Shown: positions 9,279 through 19,632, numbered from the stretch's first letter. The stretch is DNA of 64,000 nucleotides from CAVONV01 sp963697355 (GCA_963697355.1 CAVONV010000035.1:124001-188000); one strand, 5' to 3'. Notes: generated by a model from the letters alone, not told the origin. A program made the numbers and translations.

Positions 9279-11543
9279 ATGAACGCAGAAAACAAAATGA
9301 GCGAACAAGCCACGGACCCAAAGGCCCCCAAGAAAGTCGTCTTGAAAGACGTGAGCAAGGGACACGCTTCGACGCCTGCTAGCCGCATCGTATCTTCATC
9401 CAAGGAAGGCGAGACTTCGTCGACGGCCGACCTCTCCTCTCCAGAGTGGTATTTGAATCGCGAGCTGACGTGGCTCAATTTCTGCTGGCGCGTCCTCCAC
9501 GAAGCAGAGGACGAACGCACACCGCTTCTGGAACGCATCAAATTCCTCTCCATTGTCGGTTCAAACAAGGATGAGTTCATCATGAAGCGGATCGGCGGTC
9601 TCAAGCAACAGGTTGGAGCCGGTTTGCACCAACTGACCGTCGACGGACGCACGCCGCAGGAGCAGATCAAAGAATGTAACGAGCTCATCCGGGCACTCGA
9701 ACGCAGGAAGCAGCGGGTGCTGCAAGACCTCAAGCCATTGCTCGAGGAGCGAGGGATCGTGCTCGCTCGATTCGAAGAGCTCAAACCAAAAAAACAAGCA
9801 GCGCTGCGAGAGTACTATTTCGAGAACATTTATCCCCTGGTCACTCCCCAGGCCATCGATCCCGCGCACCCCTTCCCTTTCGTTTCCAATCTCTCTTTGA
9901 ATCTACTCGTGACGCTTCGCTACCCGGACGCCACCAGTGCAACTCCCTCCCTTGCCCGTGTCAAAGTACCGGTGGGGGCAGGAATTCCTCGATTCATCAA
10001 GGTTGATAGCGACAACGTCTTCGTTCCTCTCGAGGATGTCATGGCGCACAACTTGGATTTGCTCTTTCCGGGAATGAATGTGGAAAGCCACGAGCTGTTC
10101 CGCATAACGCGCAATGCCAGTACGGAGCTAGACGAGGACAAGGCCGACGACTTGCTCGCCATGATCGAGACGGAGCTCCGAGAAAGAAAATTCGCCCCTA
10201 TCGTTCGCTTGGAGGTCGCCAGCGGTATGGCGCCCCATCGGCTGGATAGCCTTGCCAGCGAGTTGGGACTGACCGAAGCCAACGATGTTGTGGAAGTCGA
10301 CGGAATGCTCGGAATTAGGGACCTTATGGAGCTAGTTCGACTCGATATTCCGGAGCTTCATGATCCCCCGCACCATCCTGTGGACCATCCTGACCTGACC
10401 ACGGATCGGAGCCTCTTTCACACGGTTCGTGACTTGGGATCCATCCTCGTTCATCATCCATATGAGTCCTTTTCCACGTCGGTCGAACGCATGCTGCTCG
10501 AAGCCAGCGAAGACCCCAAGGTAAAGGCCATCAAGATGACCCTCTACCGAACCGCCGCCGAATCTCGAATTATCAAGCACCTCATCAACGCGGCGCGTAA
10601 CGGCAAGCAGGTTCTGGTCGTTGTGGAGCTCAAGGCTCGCTTCGACGAAGAGGCCAACATCCGCTGGGCCAACCGACTGGAGGAAGCCGGTATCCATGTC
10701 ACTTACGGTGTGGTAGGTCTCAAGACTCATTGCAAGCTCATCCTCGTCGTCCGGCAAGACTACAACGGCCTGCAACGCTACGCGCATTTGGGTACCGGGA
10801 ACTACCATGAAGAGACGGCTCGCATCTACACCGATCTCGGCCTCCTGACATCCGACCGCGAAATCGGCCAAGATCTCACGGAGCTGTTCAACTACTTGAC
10901 GACGGGTTACAAACCCAAACGCCAATACAACAAGATCCTGCCTTCGCCCAAGATCCTCAAAGACACGATTCAACAGATGATCGAACGTGAGATCAAAAAG
11001 CACTCCTCGGCGTCGCCTGGCCTCATTCAGATGAAGATGAATGCCCTCGAAGATGCTGACATCACGCGAGCGCTCTATCGGGCTTCACAGGCCGGAGTCA
11101 AAATCGATTTGATCGTACGAGATAGCTGTCGGTTGCGGCCCGGCATACTCGGTCTATCCGACAAAGTTCGTGTCATCAGTATCGTTGGCAGGTTCTTGGA
11201 GCATTCTCGCATCTTCTACTTTCGTAACGGCGGTGCAGAAGAGTACTTCATCGGTTCTGCAGACCTGATGAAACGAAATCTCGAAAGTCGGGTTGAGTCG
11301 GTGGTCCCCGTAAAAGCTCCTGAGCTTCAAGCGAAGCTCCGTCATATCTTCGATGTGGAGCTCAACGATGAGCGAAGTGCTTGGGATATGAAACCGGATG
11401 GAAGCTACGTTCAAAGGAAACCGAAGGAGCGGGCTGTCGGATCTCAACAAGCTCTTATCACCTGGTCGGAAAAACAACACAAGGAAGCCACGCGACTCAA
11501 GAAGCGCCGGGCGCAGGGAATCGGACGAAGGAATGTCAGATAA
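9279..11543 (+). CDS. ppk1: Polyphosphate kinase 1
   Basis: Reversibly polymerises the ATP gamma-phosphate into polyphosphate. At 754 aa it is slightly longer than usual because of a low-complexity N-terminal extension of about 50 residues before YLNRELTWLNFCWRVL. The family core is intact: IKMTLYRT, then the catalytic motif HLGTGNYHEETARIYTD (His near 504, which becomes phosphorylated) and the second histidine in EHSRIFYFRNGG (near 642). The end is basic (KKRRAQGIGRRN). It is the last gene of the polyphosphate operon, 37 bases after the PPK2 gene. Confidence 0.97.
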   Translation: MNAENKMSEQATDPKAPKKVVLKDVSKGHASTPASRIVSSSKEGETSSTADLSSPEWYLNRELTWLNFCWRVLHEAEDERTPLLERIKFLSIVGSNKDEFIMKRIGGLKQQVGAGLHQLTVDGRTPQEQIKECNELIRALERRKQRVLQDLKPLLEERGIVLARFEELKPKKQAALREYYFENIYPLVTPQAIDPAHPFPFVSNLSLNLLVTLRYPDATSATPSLARVKVPVGAGIPRFIKVDSDNVFVPLEDVMAHNLDLLFPGMNVESHELFRITRNASTELDEDKADDLLAMIETELRERKFAPIVRLEVASGMAPHRLDSLASELGLTEANDVVEVDGMLGIRDLMELVRLDIPELHDPPHHPVDHPDLTTDRSLFHTVRDLGSILVHHPYESFSTSVERMLLEASEDPKVKAIKMTLYRTAAESRIIKHLINAARNGKQVLVVVELKARFDEEANIRWANRLEEAGIHVTYGVVGLKTHCKLILVVRQDYNGLQRYAHLGTGNYHEETARIYTDLGLLTSDREIGQDLTELFNYLTTGYKPKRQYNKILPSPKILKDTIQQMIEREIKKHSSASPGLIQMKMNALEDADITRALYRASQAGVKIDLIVRDSCRLRPGILGLSDKVRVISIVGRFLEHSRIFYFRNGGAEEYFIGSADLMKRNLESRVESVVPVKAPELQAKLRHIFDVELNDERSAWDMKPDGSYVQRKPKERAVGSQQALITWSEKQHKEATRLKKRRAQGIGRRNVR

Positions 11544-11575
11544 CAGGGATAGCCGGATAGAACCGCCCTGGCGCT

Positions 11576-12584
11576 TTATGCGCGGAATCTCGGCACGGAT
11601 ACGTCCGTCATGGTTCTCAGCCCAGGCGAGGCTTCGAGAACGGCCGGGATCATATTGAGCAACATCGCCACCGTCGCTTCATCGCCGGCCACACCCTTTT
11701 CGATCGACATCGTGACGTCCGGCGTCCCTTTGATGTTGATTTGGTTACACGGTTTCTTGACCCCTACAAACATTTGTAAGTCGAGCCGTATCTTCTCCTT
11801 CTTCTCCGCAAAAGCTTTACAAACGTGATGTATCCCCGCTACCTCTCCCTTCCGAATCGTCACGAATTCCGTCTTCATGGACCGGGGCGACAAGACAGGG
11901 ATCACCTTCTCCGCGACTTTGTCGAGATCCCAGCCCAAGCCGTTCGCGATGAGATAAACGGACTCCAGGAGTCCCCGATGCCCCAATGTGCCCTTGGAGA
12001 CGCCTCGACGAAACTCGCTCCGCGTCAAGCCTGCACCCACTTTTCTTTGTAGAGACTCCCGACGGGTCGAAGCATCTACGATCCGATCAACGCGAACAGA
12101 TCGGACGTCGAGACAAGCCGCACTGGCGACGAGCGCCATCGTATCCATGACCAGTCCAGGATTCACTCCGGTGCCTAAGACTACGGAGCCCTTGGATCTC
12201 GCAAGAAAATCGAGGTCCCGCGCCAAACGAGGTTGACGAACGGTAGGGAAAACGAGCTCCTCGCAAGTGCTCACGACGTGAGCGCCCACCTGGAGGCAGG
12301 TGCTCAACTGAGGGAAAACGTCCGCCAGACCAGATTGGGTGGCGTGGAGCACGACCTGAGGTCGTTTCACACTGAGCACTTCTTGCGGTCGGTTCGAGAC
12401 CCGAATCCCGGAGGGGCGCCGGAGCCCAGAAAGGTCGGCTACATCGCGCTCCAATTTCTCGAAGATCGTCGTCGATGGCACCAGCTAACTCGAGATCGGG
12501 GCGGCCCAAAACGGTCTTGACCGCCATGAGGCCAATCGAGCCCAGCCCGTACTGAACAACCCGAGTCCTCGCAGAAGAGCTCAT
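11576..12584 (-). CDS. DapB-fold NAD(P)-dependent amine dehydrogenase-like protein, frameshifted
   Basis: The N-terminus (VVQYGLGSIGLMAVKTVL, from ATG 12584 with a GAGGTG site upstream) is a Rossmann nucleotide-binding motif like that of 2,4-diaminopentanoate dehydrogenases and dihydrodipicolinate reductase relatives. The frame breaks after AGAIDDD near 12450-12465. The rest continues in another frame: VVLHATQSGLADVFPQL, then VSTCEELVFP, GTGVNPGLVMDTMA, to the stop at 11576. The joined length of about 335 aa fits the family. Substrate is unproven, and no ornithine-fermentation neighbours are present. It converges with ppk1. Confidence 0.75.
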
Positions 12585-12736
12585 GTGAACACCTCTTCTC
12601 AATTCAACAACCGGTTTTTCGTGATGAGCTATTCGGAGATGAATGCAAATGTTATCTCAGCTTACAGAAGTCTCACAAACGCACTAGGTTTTTCCGGCAT
12701 CTTCGGGTTAGGATCCACGTTTCGGTCTGGAGAATC

Positions 12737-13966
12737 ATGATGCAAGGAAGGCTACCGACGCCCCGTACCGCATTTACACTATTCCTCGTCACATTCGTTC
12801 TCAATCTACTCATCGGGGCCATCCTCATCTCCATATCGACCGACGTTGGGTTGTTGCTTTCGGAGCCTCTTGCCGTCCTACTCCCAACCTTGCTATTGAC
12901 CTTCGCTCTTCGATTCGATGTTCACAAAACGCTCCGACTCGAGGTCCCCTCTCTAGTCGATGTCCTACTGGCTTTGCCGCTGGCCTTTTCTCTCATCATC
13001 CTCAACGATCAACTGACGAATTTGACCAGCCAAATCATGCCTCTCGACCCGGACATACAACAAGGGATGGCCCGACTCCTTCGCACAAATACCCCCTACG
13101 AATGGCTTGTCAAAATCCTCGGAATCGGTGTAGGAGCGGCCGTGGCGGAAGAAGTGCTATTTCGCGGCTTTATTCAACGAGGCCTAGAACAAGGTCTTCG
13201 ACGACCCTCCGCCATTCTATTGACCTCCTTCCTTTTCGCCGTCATGCACTTGATCCCTCAGGGAATACCCAGCTACCTCCTGGCGGGAATCGTATTGGGT
13301 ATTACGGCACTGGCCACGGGAAGCATCGTGGTCCCCATCATCATCCACTTCATCTTCAACATGTCGGCTCTCGTCATGCTCAACTTGGCCGATATCGAGA
13401 CGCTAGGCCAACCCATCTGGATCCCGTCCGGCATTCTCGTGCCCGCCCTCCTCATTTTCGGGATGACTTTGGGCTATTACGTTCGGAAGATCGCCGACAT
13501 TCCCGAGCCGCACCCTCCCTTGCCCCCACGGCCCGCGACACCTTTCGTCCTGGACTCGCCGTCGGAGTCCGATTCAATGGCCCAGATCCCGGTGGAGCGT
13601 CGTAGACTCGGCTGGCTCGCGGTCGGATGCGCTGTCATTGTGGGGACATTGGTCATATTGAGCCTCTTCGCAGTGTCTCTCTACAACATCTACTCACGCG
13701 AGATCCACGCGTCTTGGATAGAGACGATGCAAATGGAAGTCGTTCGCTTGACCCCGCAGAGTGAAAGAGTCCGGGTCGAGGAGGGATTCGAAGCGCTCTC
13801 GGCCGTCAATGAGAGGGGGACCTTGGACCTATCTCAAATCGGACGCCTGAACTGGATATACATCGAGGCCAGCTCCGACGGTGAAATCAGTAAAGATGAG
13901 GTCGATACCCTGCTTGCCGAAATACGATCGATCGTCGAGGCCGAATCATCCGTAAAACATCTCTAG
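12737..13966 (+). CDS. CPBP-family intramembrane metalloprotease
   Basis: Membrane protein with about eight hydrophobic segments and the three CPBP (CAAX/Abi) motifs: EEVLFRGF (E138, E139, R143), FAVMH (H171) and HFIFN (H204). These form the intramembrane metal site. A proline-rich linker at about 260-270 is followed by another membrane helix and a charged extracytoplasmic C-terminal domain of about 100 residues, which is an unusual addition. The substrate is unknown. The divergent dehydrogenase-like gene lies about 150 bases upstream. Confidence 0.9.
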   Translation: MMQGRLPTPRTAFTLFLVTFVLNLLIGAILISISTDVGLLLSEPLAVLLPTLLLTFALRFDVHKTLRLEVPSLVDVLLALPLAFSLIILNDQLTNLTSQIMPLDPDIQQGMARLLRTNTPYEWLVKILGIGVGAAVAEEVLFRGFIQRGLEQGLRRPSAILLTSFLFAVMHLIPQGIPSYLLAGIVLGITALATGSIVVPIIIHFIFNMSALVMLNLADIETLGQPIWIPSGILVPALLIFGMTLGYYVRKIADIPEPHPPLPPRPATPFVLDSPSESDSMAQIPVERRRLGWLAVGCAVIVGTLVILSLFAVSLYNIYSREIHASWIETMQMEVVRLTPQSERVRVEEGFEALSAVNERGTLDLSQIGRLNWIYIEASSDGEISKDEVDTLLAEIRSIVEAESSVKHL

Positions 13967-14007
13967 CCATAACCTTGACGGCGGAACGCCAAGGGAGAAG
14001 TGTGGAT

Positions 14008-15591
14008 TCAAGACGTTGTCTCGGCCGGCATCGGAGAACGATGGTACTGAACCATACGCCACGATTCTCCGTCCCGGACATAGGTCGCTGAATATCGTAG
14101 TCGCCGAGTCAAAGGTTTGCCATCGAGCGGCCTCTCTCTTCGCACCAACGTTCCGATGACTAAACCTGTGTTTCCGACAACCCGATAGTCAACGTCTACT
14201 AGTTCGATCTCGAAGTGCTCCATTGTTCCGAACCAACGCTCAATTCTCGTTTTGAAGGACAAGGGTTCATTCTTCCTCGAGGTGGCAGACGCCCAACCGA
14301 ACCCGACCGCACCACCTTCTATTTCCACAATCGCCTTCACATCTCGAGCATTCAACGCCGCGAGACGTCTTGCTTCCGTTGACTTCAGACTCTCTATGGC
14401 TTCGTCGTCGGGACTCTCGTTTGGAGCCTCACCAGGCCGCGCCAATCCGTCACTGAGGTCAGGAGAATTGAGATACAACATGCTCGGTGCGCCAGATCGT
14501 GCCGCGACGATGTCTAGAAAGCCATTGCCGTCCACATCCCCGATAGCCAGACCGTAGACGGCGCCCTGTTCGTCTCCAAAACGAACGTCTGTGAATGCGG
14601 CACCCTTCTCCTCGTTCAGTAAAACTGCAGCCGGTGTGCCTCTGTTCCCGAACACGATATCGGAATCGCCGTCGGCGTCGATGTCTGCGACCGCGATCGA
14701 GTACCAAATATCCGTCTTCGCACCGACCTCAACGGGATGCGAGAACGTTTCGCCGCGATTGAAGTAGATGACACCACCACCTTCCGCTTCATCCCCGACA
14801 ACGATGTCCAGGCGGTCGTCACCGTCTAGATCGCCAAGGGCAATCGCCCGCGTCGCCGAGGTCACCGGCCCGAATGTGCGCCGCTGACCAAACCCACCCT
14901 TGCCGTCGTTGATGAACAGGTGGCTCTGTCCACCATCCCGGTGCGGCACGACTAGGTCCACCGCGCCATCATTGTCCATGTCACCCGCGGCGATCGTCGT
15001 GGCGGAGTCCGTCGAGAGAACATCGCACGAATGGAAACGACCTTGACCGTCATTCACACAGATGTAGTTGGCACTGAGGTTTTTGGGACCGCCTCTGTTG
15101 GCCACGACGATGTCGGGCCGGAGGTCCCCAGTGAGATCCACAACGGTAACGTTTCGTGTCGACCAGGCACTCTCTCCGAACGCGGTCGGCCGCGCAAAAA
15201 GACCCTTTCCATCATTGATGTAAGTGACTTTTTCGTCGGGTTTGTCGTTGCCGACGACGAGGTCGAGATCCTTGTCCCCATCGAGATCGGCAAGGGCCGC
15301 GGTATAGCTTCTGTCGCTTCTGTCGCTCAAAGGATGCCGTTGGTCGAAATGCCCGCTACCGTCGTTCAGAAGAACGAGATCAACGAGAGGCCAATGGCGT
15401 CCCTTCGCGAGAACGATGTCGAGATGGCCGTCGCCGTTCACATCGCCAAGGCTCGCGTTCGCTGTGGTTTCTCCGACGGCCTCGAGAGCCACGGGCTGGA
15501 ATTCCAGAAGCGTGTTGGACCGCTCGGCCGCAGTGGCAAGAGCGGCTGTCGACAGAGCTACGAAACAGCTCGATCTTGTGATTGCTCTCAT
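14008..15591 (-). CDS. Secreted FG-GAP/VCBS-repeat protein with C-terminal SnoaL-like domain
   Basis: A 527-aa exported protein. The N-terminal signal peptide (MRAITRSSCFVALSTAALA) is followed by about seven repeats of the form GDVNGDGHLDIVLAKG, LADLDGDKDLDLVVGND and GDMDNDGAVDLVVPH. Each carries the DxDxDG calcium loop of FG-GAP propellers. After about residue 390 a 120-aa domain resembles the SnoaL/DUF4440 (NTF2-like) fold (ARRLAALNARDVKAIVEIEG, then YSATYVRDGESWRMVQYH). Such fusions are seen in extracellular proteins; the role is unknown. It lies just outside the left end of the integron. Confidence 0.85.
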   Translation of the reverse strand: MRAITRSSCFVALSTAALATAAERSNTLLEFQPVALEAVGETTANASLGDVNGDGHLDIVLAKGRHWPLVDLVLLNDGSGHFDQRHPLSDRSDRSYTAALADLDGDKDLDLVVGNDKPDEKVTYINDGKGLFARPTAFGESAWSTRNVTVVDLTGDLRPDIVVANRGGPKNLSANYICVNDGQGRFHSCDVLSTDSATTIAAGDMDNDGAVDLVVPHRDGGQSHLFINDGKGGFGQRRTFGPVTSATRAIALGDLDGDDRLDIVVGDEAEGGGVIYFNRGETFSHPVEVGAKTDIWYSIAVADIDADGDSDIVFGNRGTPAAVLLNEEKGAAFTDVRFGDEQGAVYGLAIGDVDGNGFLDIVAARSGAPSMLYLNSPDLSDGLARPGEAPNESPDDEAIESLKSTEARRLAALNARDVKAIVEIEGGAVGFGWASATSRKNEPLSFKTRIERWFGTMEHFEIELVDVDYRVVGNTGLVIGTLVRRERPLDGKPLTRRLRYSATYVRDGESWRMVQYHRSPMPAETTS

Positions 15592-15701
15592 TCTCGCATC
15601 TCCTCGAGGATCAACGGGTTCATGCGTTTATTGAACACCGCGCTTCGCGGTTCCACCTCGGATCGGATAGCTCTTCTCCTGCCATTGCGTGTCTCGTGTG
15701 T

Positions 15702-15766
15702 GTCCAACAGTTCGGCTGCGGCGCTTTCAGCTATAACTCGCGCCGTCTGCTCGAGTGAAGTCTCAG
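15702..15766 (-). other. attC-like relic, leftmost
   Basis: GTCCAAC at 15702-15708 is a perfect core. The following GGCTGCGGCGC and GCGCCGTCTGCTCGAGTGA arms match the internal attC family. The right core is degenerate (GTCTCAG instead of GTTAGNC). The stretch between the FG-GAP and DinB genes (15592-15961) contains this site and nothing else I can name. Confidence 0.6.
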
Positions 15767-15961
15767 ATTGTTGTTGCTGGCTGCTGACAATTTGACCATG
15801 CCTCACCGGATCTATAACACATGCAGATGATAGCACTCATCTCGACGTCTGAGCCCTTTGCGTCGGCTTCGGCCGCGAAGCGCACTCTGATGACGCAGCG
15901 AGGTTACGGGATCAACTCATCCCGCGCCTCAACCGCTGCAACTCCTGGTTGGACGGTGACG

Positions 15962-16453
15962 CTACTTCCCGAAGATCCACGTGCCCCAGAGCCCCTGCAC
16001 CGCTACTTTCTCCGGTAGGCGGAAGCCCGACTGTTTGAGGGCCAGCATGATCTGACCTCGGTGATGTGACTCATGAGAAATCAGGTACGCGAGCCACCTC
16101 ACGATGTCCCGCCCGAACAACCGAGGCCGAGCTTCCCCACGCAGACACTCCTGCACCGAGGCCGATACTTCCTTTCCAGACTTGACCAGTGCCGCCCTCA
16201 GTTCTGCCCTCGAAGGACGTGAACCCTTATCCCCGCGGGGCAACTTCGGTCGCTTACCGGTGCGATGGTAGTGCACCCACCCGAGGCGAACACGGTTGAG
16301 GTGGTTGAACTGGCGGGCGACGTCGCGGCCTCGCGAACCTGCTGGAACGGCTGCGAATCCCTTGGCCGGCACGGCGCTCAGTAGGAGGAGCAGGATTTTG
16401 TTGTGGCGGTGCCACACACCTCGGATTTGTCGCTCGAGCTCCTTACTCTCCAT
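15962..16453 (-). CDS. DinB-family protein
   Basis: 163-aa four-helix protein with a DinB/YfiT-like pattern: FNHLNRVRLGWVHYH near residues 48-62 and the C-terminal SHESHHRGQIMLALKQ, whose histidines form the usual metal site. DinB-type proteins are often thiol-dependent transferases or of unknown role. Minus orientation and the attC relic about 200 bases downstream suggest a former cassette gene, but the upstream boundary is not clear. Confidence 0.82.
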   Translation of the reverse strand: MESKELERQIRGVWHRHNKILLLLLSAVPAKGFAAVPAGSRGRDVARQFNHLNRVRLGWVHYHRTGKRPKLPRGDKGSRPSRAELRAALVKSGKEVSASVQECLRGEARPRLFGRDIVRWLAYLISHESHHRGQIMLALKQSGFRLPEKVAVQGLWGTWIFGK

Positions 16454-16534
16454 CGCGCGTCACCCAGAAGTCCGCCCACGCCGTCGCTGAGCTGCGGACG
16501 GGTTGTCCGTGAATACAGAGAAGGCAAAACCCCG

Positions 16535-18272
16535 TCAGCCGCCCGCGAGGGACAGCCGGAACGCGGCCATCTCCTGGCCGTTGCGAACCAGCAGGACGTC
16601 GCCGACCAGCACCGGGTGGTTCCAGGTCTTGCCCTCGATCGCCGGGAACCGCGCGAGCTCCGTGAACTGGTCGGGGGTCGCCGCGACCAGCGCCAGCTCA
16701 CCCTTCTCCGACAGCACCAGCAGCAGGTCCTGGTCGGGCAGCAGGACGAGCTGGCCGTGGCCGTAGCGTCCGCCCTTCCACTTGCGCTTGCCGTCCTCGA
16801 GGTCGATGCACGCGAGGATGCTGCCGTCGAAGCCGAAGGCATGGCCATCGTGAACGACGAAGTCGTTGAAGTAGGGCTTCAGCCCGATCGAGGTCCAGCG
16901 CTCTTCGACGGTCCATCCGCCGGGTCCGTGCGCGACCGCGATGCGGCGCATGCCGCTTGCCCCGCTGCGCCGGCAGTGCTGATCAGGACGTCGCCGTCCG
17001 CGGTCAGGGCCGGCTGCACGATGGGGTCGCCCGGCCACGCGTGCTCCCAGAGCAGCGTGCCGTCGGCCGGCGCGACGCTGGTCGCGCCGGCTCCGCTCAG
17101 CAGCAGGATCTGCGCGACTCCGTCGATCGTCACCAGATGCGGCGAGCTGTAGCCGCCGCCGCCGGCCGGGCCGAACCAGCGCGGATCGCCGGTGGCGAGG
17201 TCGTAGGCGACGAGCGCGCCGGCGGCGGCGACGATGACGACGTCGTCGACCACCAGCGGCGAGCTCGCGAAGCCCCAGTCCGGGACCTTCGTGTCGGTGT
17301 CGGACGCCGCGTTGCGCGACCACACGACGGCGCCGTCGCCGGCGTCGAGCGCGTTCAGGATTCCGGTCGCACCGAACGTGTAGACGCGACCGTCGCTGAG
17401 GGTCGGCGTCGCGCGCGGACCGGCGCCGCCATTCGACTCCCAGAACCGGGCCGCGTCGCGGTGTCTCCACACCGGCTCGCCGGTGGTCACGTTGTAGCAG
17501 GCGACGATCTCGTCGTCACCGCGCTGCTCCTGGGTGTAGAGGAGGTCGCCGCGGACCGCGAAGGACGACCAGCCCGGTCCGATCGGCCGGCGCCACAGCT
17601 CGACCGGCGGCGACGCAGACCAGTCGGTCTCGATCCGCACGCCGCGGATGATGCCGTCGCGATCGGGTCCGCGAAAGCCGGGCCAGTCGGCTCCTGTCTC
17701 CGCTGCTGCCGGAGCCGACGGGAGCGCCGTCGGCTCGTCGCCGGCTTGGGCCAGGAGCCGCTCCTCGGGAGTCTCCGCCCACCGCCAGGCGAAATCCGAA
17801 TCGACGTCGCCGGTGATGCCACCGGTCCGGACGAGCGTCCACACTCCGCACGCGAGCAGGATGGTCGCGACCATCGTCGCGCGCCGAGGTCCGTCAGAGA
17901 GGCGACGGCTGGCCACCGCCCAGACGACGAAGGCGAGGCTCAGGACCGGGATGGCGTAGATGAAGAACAGCATCCCCATTCCCGCCGTCGCAATCGACTC
18001 GTGGAGGATGCGCGATGTCGCGACCAGCGCGACGATCATCAGGACGACGGCGCCCCAGCGCTCGGACCAAGGCGCCCGGCTGAAGAACACCCACCACACG
18101 ACGATCAGCCAACCCGCCGACGAGTCCGCCAAACACCCCGTAAATCGATGGCCTCGGGCACGACGATGGGGACGCCAAACCTGACCAGCCACTGCAGCAC
18201 CACGATGACCACGCCGGGCCACAGCCGGAGCGGCTTCTGAAGCGTCGGTTCGTCGGTCTGCGCGATAGTCAT
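16535..18272 (-). CDS. Membrane-anchored PQQ-like beta-propeller protein, with several frame breaks
   Basis: Reads from ATG 18272 (MTIAQTDEPTLQKPLRLWP). It passes through about four membrane segments (WLIVVWWVFF, MGMLFFIYAIPVLSLAFVVW), then a periplasmic propeller opening with DWPGFRGPDRDGIIRG, the signature of PQQ-binding-like repeat proteins. The blades continue (TFGATGILNALDAGDGAVVW, VAYDLATGDPRWFGP). Frames change near 18130-18150 (more than once) and at a GGGG run near 16960; the last blades then read FDGSILACIDLEDGKRKWKG to the stop at 16535. GC looks clearly higher than in the neighbours, suggesting separate acquisition. Function is unknown. Confidence 0.75.
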
Positions 18273-18375
18273 ATCAACCCATACGCTCCCCAAGGGAGGT
18301 TTGTTCCCTGGCTCTCGGCACGCGTGATGGCGACGTGAAACCAGCCTTACTTCCGCTCATACCCCGCCCGGTTGG

Positions 18376-18460
18376 GCCGAGCGATGAGCAAGCAAGCGTA
18401 GATCGCCGATTGCAGAGCCGCCATTGTCACAAATCCGATGGCTCGAGCCGTTTGTTAGGC
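18376..18460 (-). other. Probable attC site (weak)
   Basis: GTTAGGC at 18454-18460 is a perfect core and contains the stop codon of the methyltransferase gene. The arms GGGCCGAGCGATG and GATGGCTCGAGCC pair imperfectly. The left core is not recognisable. Confidence 0.5.
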
Positions 18461-19162
18461 CGCCCCATCTTCTCCGTCGCCAACGTCCGCATACAGATCT
18501 AGTCGGTCGATTAAGACGCGGACAGATTCACCGACACAGCGTTCGTCATTCGTGTGAGGACCGGCCTCAACCCGCTTGCGAGCGATGAACCATGCAAATG
18601 CCCCCCAGAGCTCATCCCTTGCGTCAATGTCGAAACCGACCGACTCCAATTCCCGTGCAAATTCTGACGCGTCAAAGCGATCGCTCTGAGGATGGTAGAA
18701 AAGGCGACGCCAAATCGGGTGAGCAATGAATTCCCGGAGCACCTCTTCACCGTAGAAGCGTCCACCTGGCTTGAGAACTCGCTGGATTTCCTGCAAGACA
18801 CCACGCCAATCGGGAACGTGATGAATGATGCCGAAATCGAAAACAGCATCATAGGTCGAGTCTAGTACGCTGATCGCGCTTGCATCACCCACCCATACCC
18901 TCGCCCGCGGGCCGTAAGTAGAAAGACGGCGTCTAGCTCGGGTGACCATACATGGGTCCAAATCGAAGGCATCGACCGAGCCGGCGCCGAAGGCCCCAAG
19001 GATTATGCCTGCGCCTACGCCGCGTCCGCACCCTATCTCCAGAGCGCGCCCTCCCTTCATGGACCCACCCATGCGAAGCAACCTTTTCGCTTCAACGTGC
19101 TTCTGGATTGCACCACGGATTGGGTTGTTCATTACCGCGAATTCAACCCGGTTCAGTAGCAT
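18455..19162 (-). CDS. Class I SAM-dependent methyltransferase (cassette gene)
   Basis: 235 aa. SAM-binding motif I is ALEIGCGRGVGAGI (about 40-53), the acidic loop is DAFDLDP, and motif IV is FDFGIIHHVPDW, followed by LKPGGRFYGEEVL. This is the Methyltransf_11/ubiE-like pattern for small-molecule substrates, not further assignable. The stop codon lies inside the GTTAGGC core, as expected for a cassette. One of three SAM methyltransferases carried by the array. Confidence 0.85.
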   Translation of the reverse strand: MLLNRVEFAVMNNPIRGAIQKHVEAKRLLRMGGSMKGGRALEIGCGRGVGAGIILGAFGAGSVDAFDLDPCMVTRARRRLSTYGPRARVWVGDASAISVLDSTYDAVFDFGIIHHVPDWRGVLQEIQRVLKPGGRFYGEEVLREFIAHPIWRRLFYHPQSDRFDASEFARELESVGFDIDARDELWGAFAWFIARKRVEAGPHTNDERCVGESVRVLIDRLDLYADVGDGEDGAA

Positions 19163-19222
19163 GGTGCCCGCTCCAGCCTAGCCTCGACTCGAGCTCCGCG
19201 CCGACGTCCGTTGTATTCGCAT

Positions 19223-19598
19223 CTAGACATGCTGATCGACAAGGATTGGGTTTCCATCGGGATCGACCGCGACAAAACTTGCTGGTCCGGTGGTTGTCTC
19301 GTCGGCTTCGGTCATTAGCTGCGACGCCTTGCGCTCTTAGTTGGCGCTGTAGCTCGCGAACGTCGGTGAAAGTGTCAAGCTTCCTTGCTTTGCTGTCCCA
19401 TCCTGGATTGAAAGTTAACGTGTTCTTTTCGAACATGCCCTGAAAAAGACCGATGATGTGATCGCCGTTCTTGAGAATGAGCCAGTTTTGCGAGGCATCT
19501 CCGCCGAAGACCGTGAAGCCAAACTTCTCGTAGAAAACCCTCGAGGCTTCAAGGTCTTTGACAGCCAAGCTGATTGAAAACGCGCCGAGTTCCATCAT
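19223..19598 (-). CDS. VOC-family (glyoxalase/bleomycin-resistance fold) protein, frameshifted
   Basis: Starts MMELGAFSISLAVKDLEASR, the typical VOC opening, then FYEKFGFTVFGGDASQNW and GDHIIGLFQGMF. After LRAQGVA the frame is lost at about 19320-19330. Shifting by one base gives LMTEADETTTGPASFVAVDP and NPILVDQHV, the standard VOC ending, with a stop at 19223. The joined length of 125 aa is normal. Substrate is unknown. It sits left of a partial attC at 19633. Confidence 0.78.
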
Positions 19599-19632
19599 TC
19601 ACTCCTTTGTAAAGTAACCCTATATGGTAGAA

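Noticed and set aside
15031..15795. Open frame on the plus strand opposite the FG-GAP gene
   Set aside because: Antisense to a clear repeat protein, no ribosome-binding site and no family resemblance.
16454..16534. attC between the DinB and PQQ-propeller genes
   Set aside because: GAGCTGCGGACG resembles an attC arm but no cores or pairing arm are present.
16957..18240. Long open frame on the plus strand opposite the PQQ-propeller gene
   Set aside because: High-GC antisense artefact; composition is Arg/Gly/Ala-rich without any domain, while the minus strand gives clear propeller blades.
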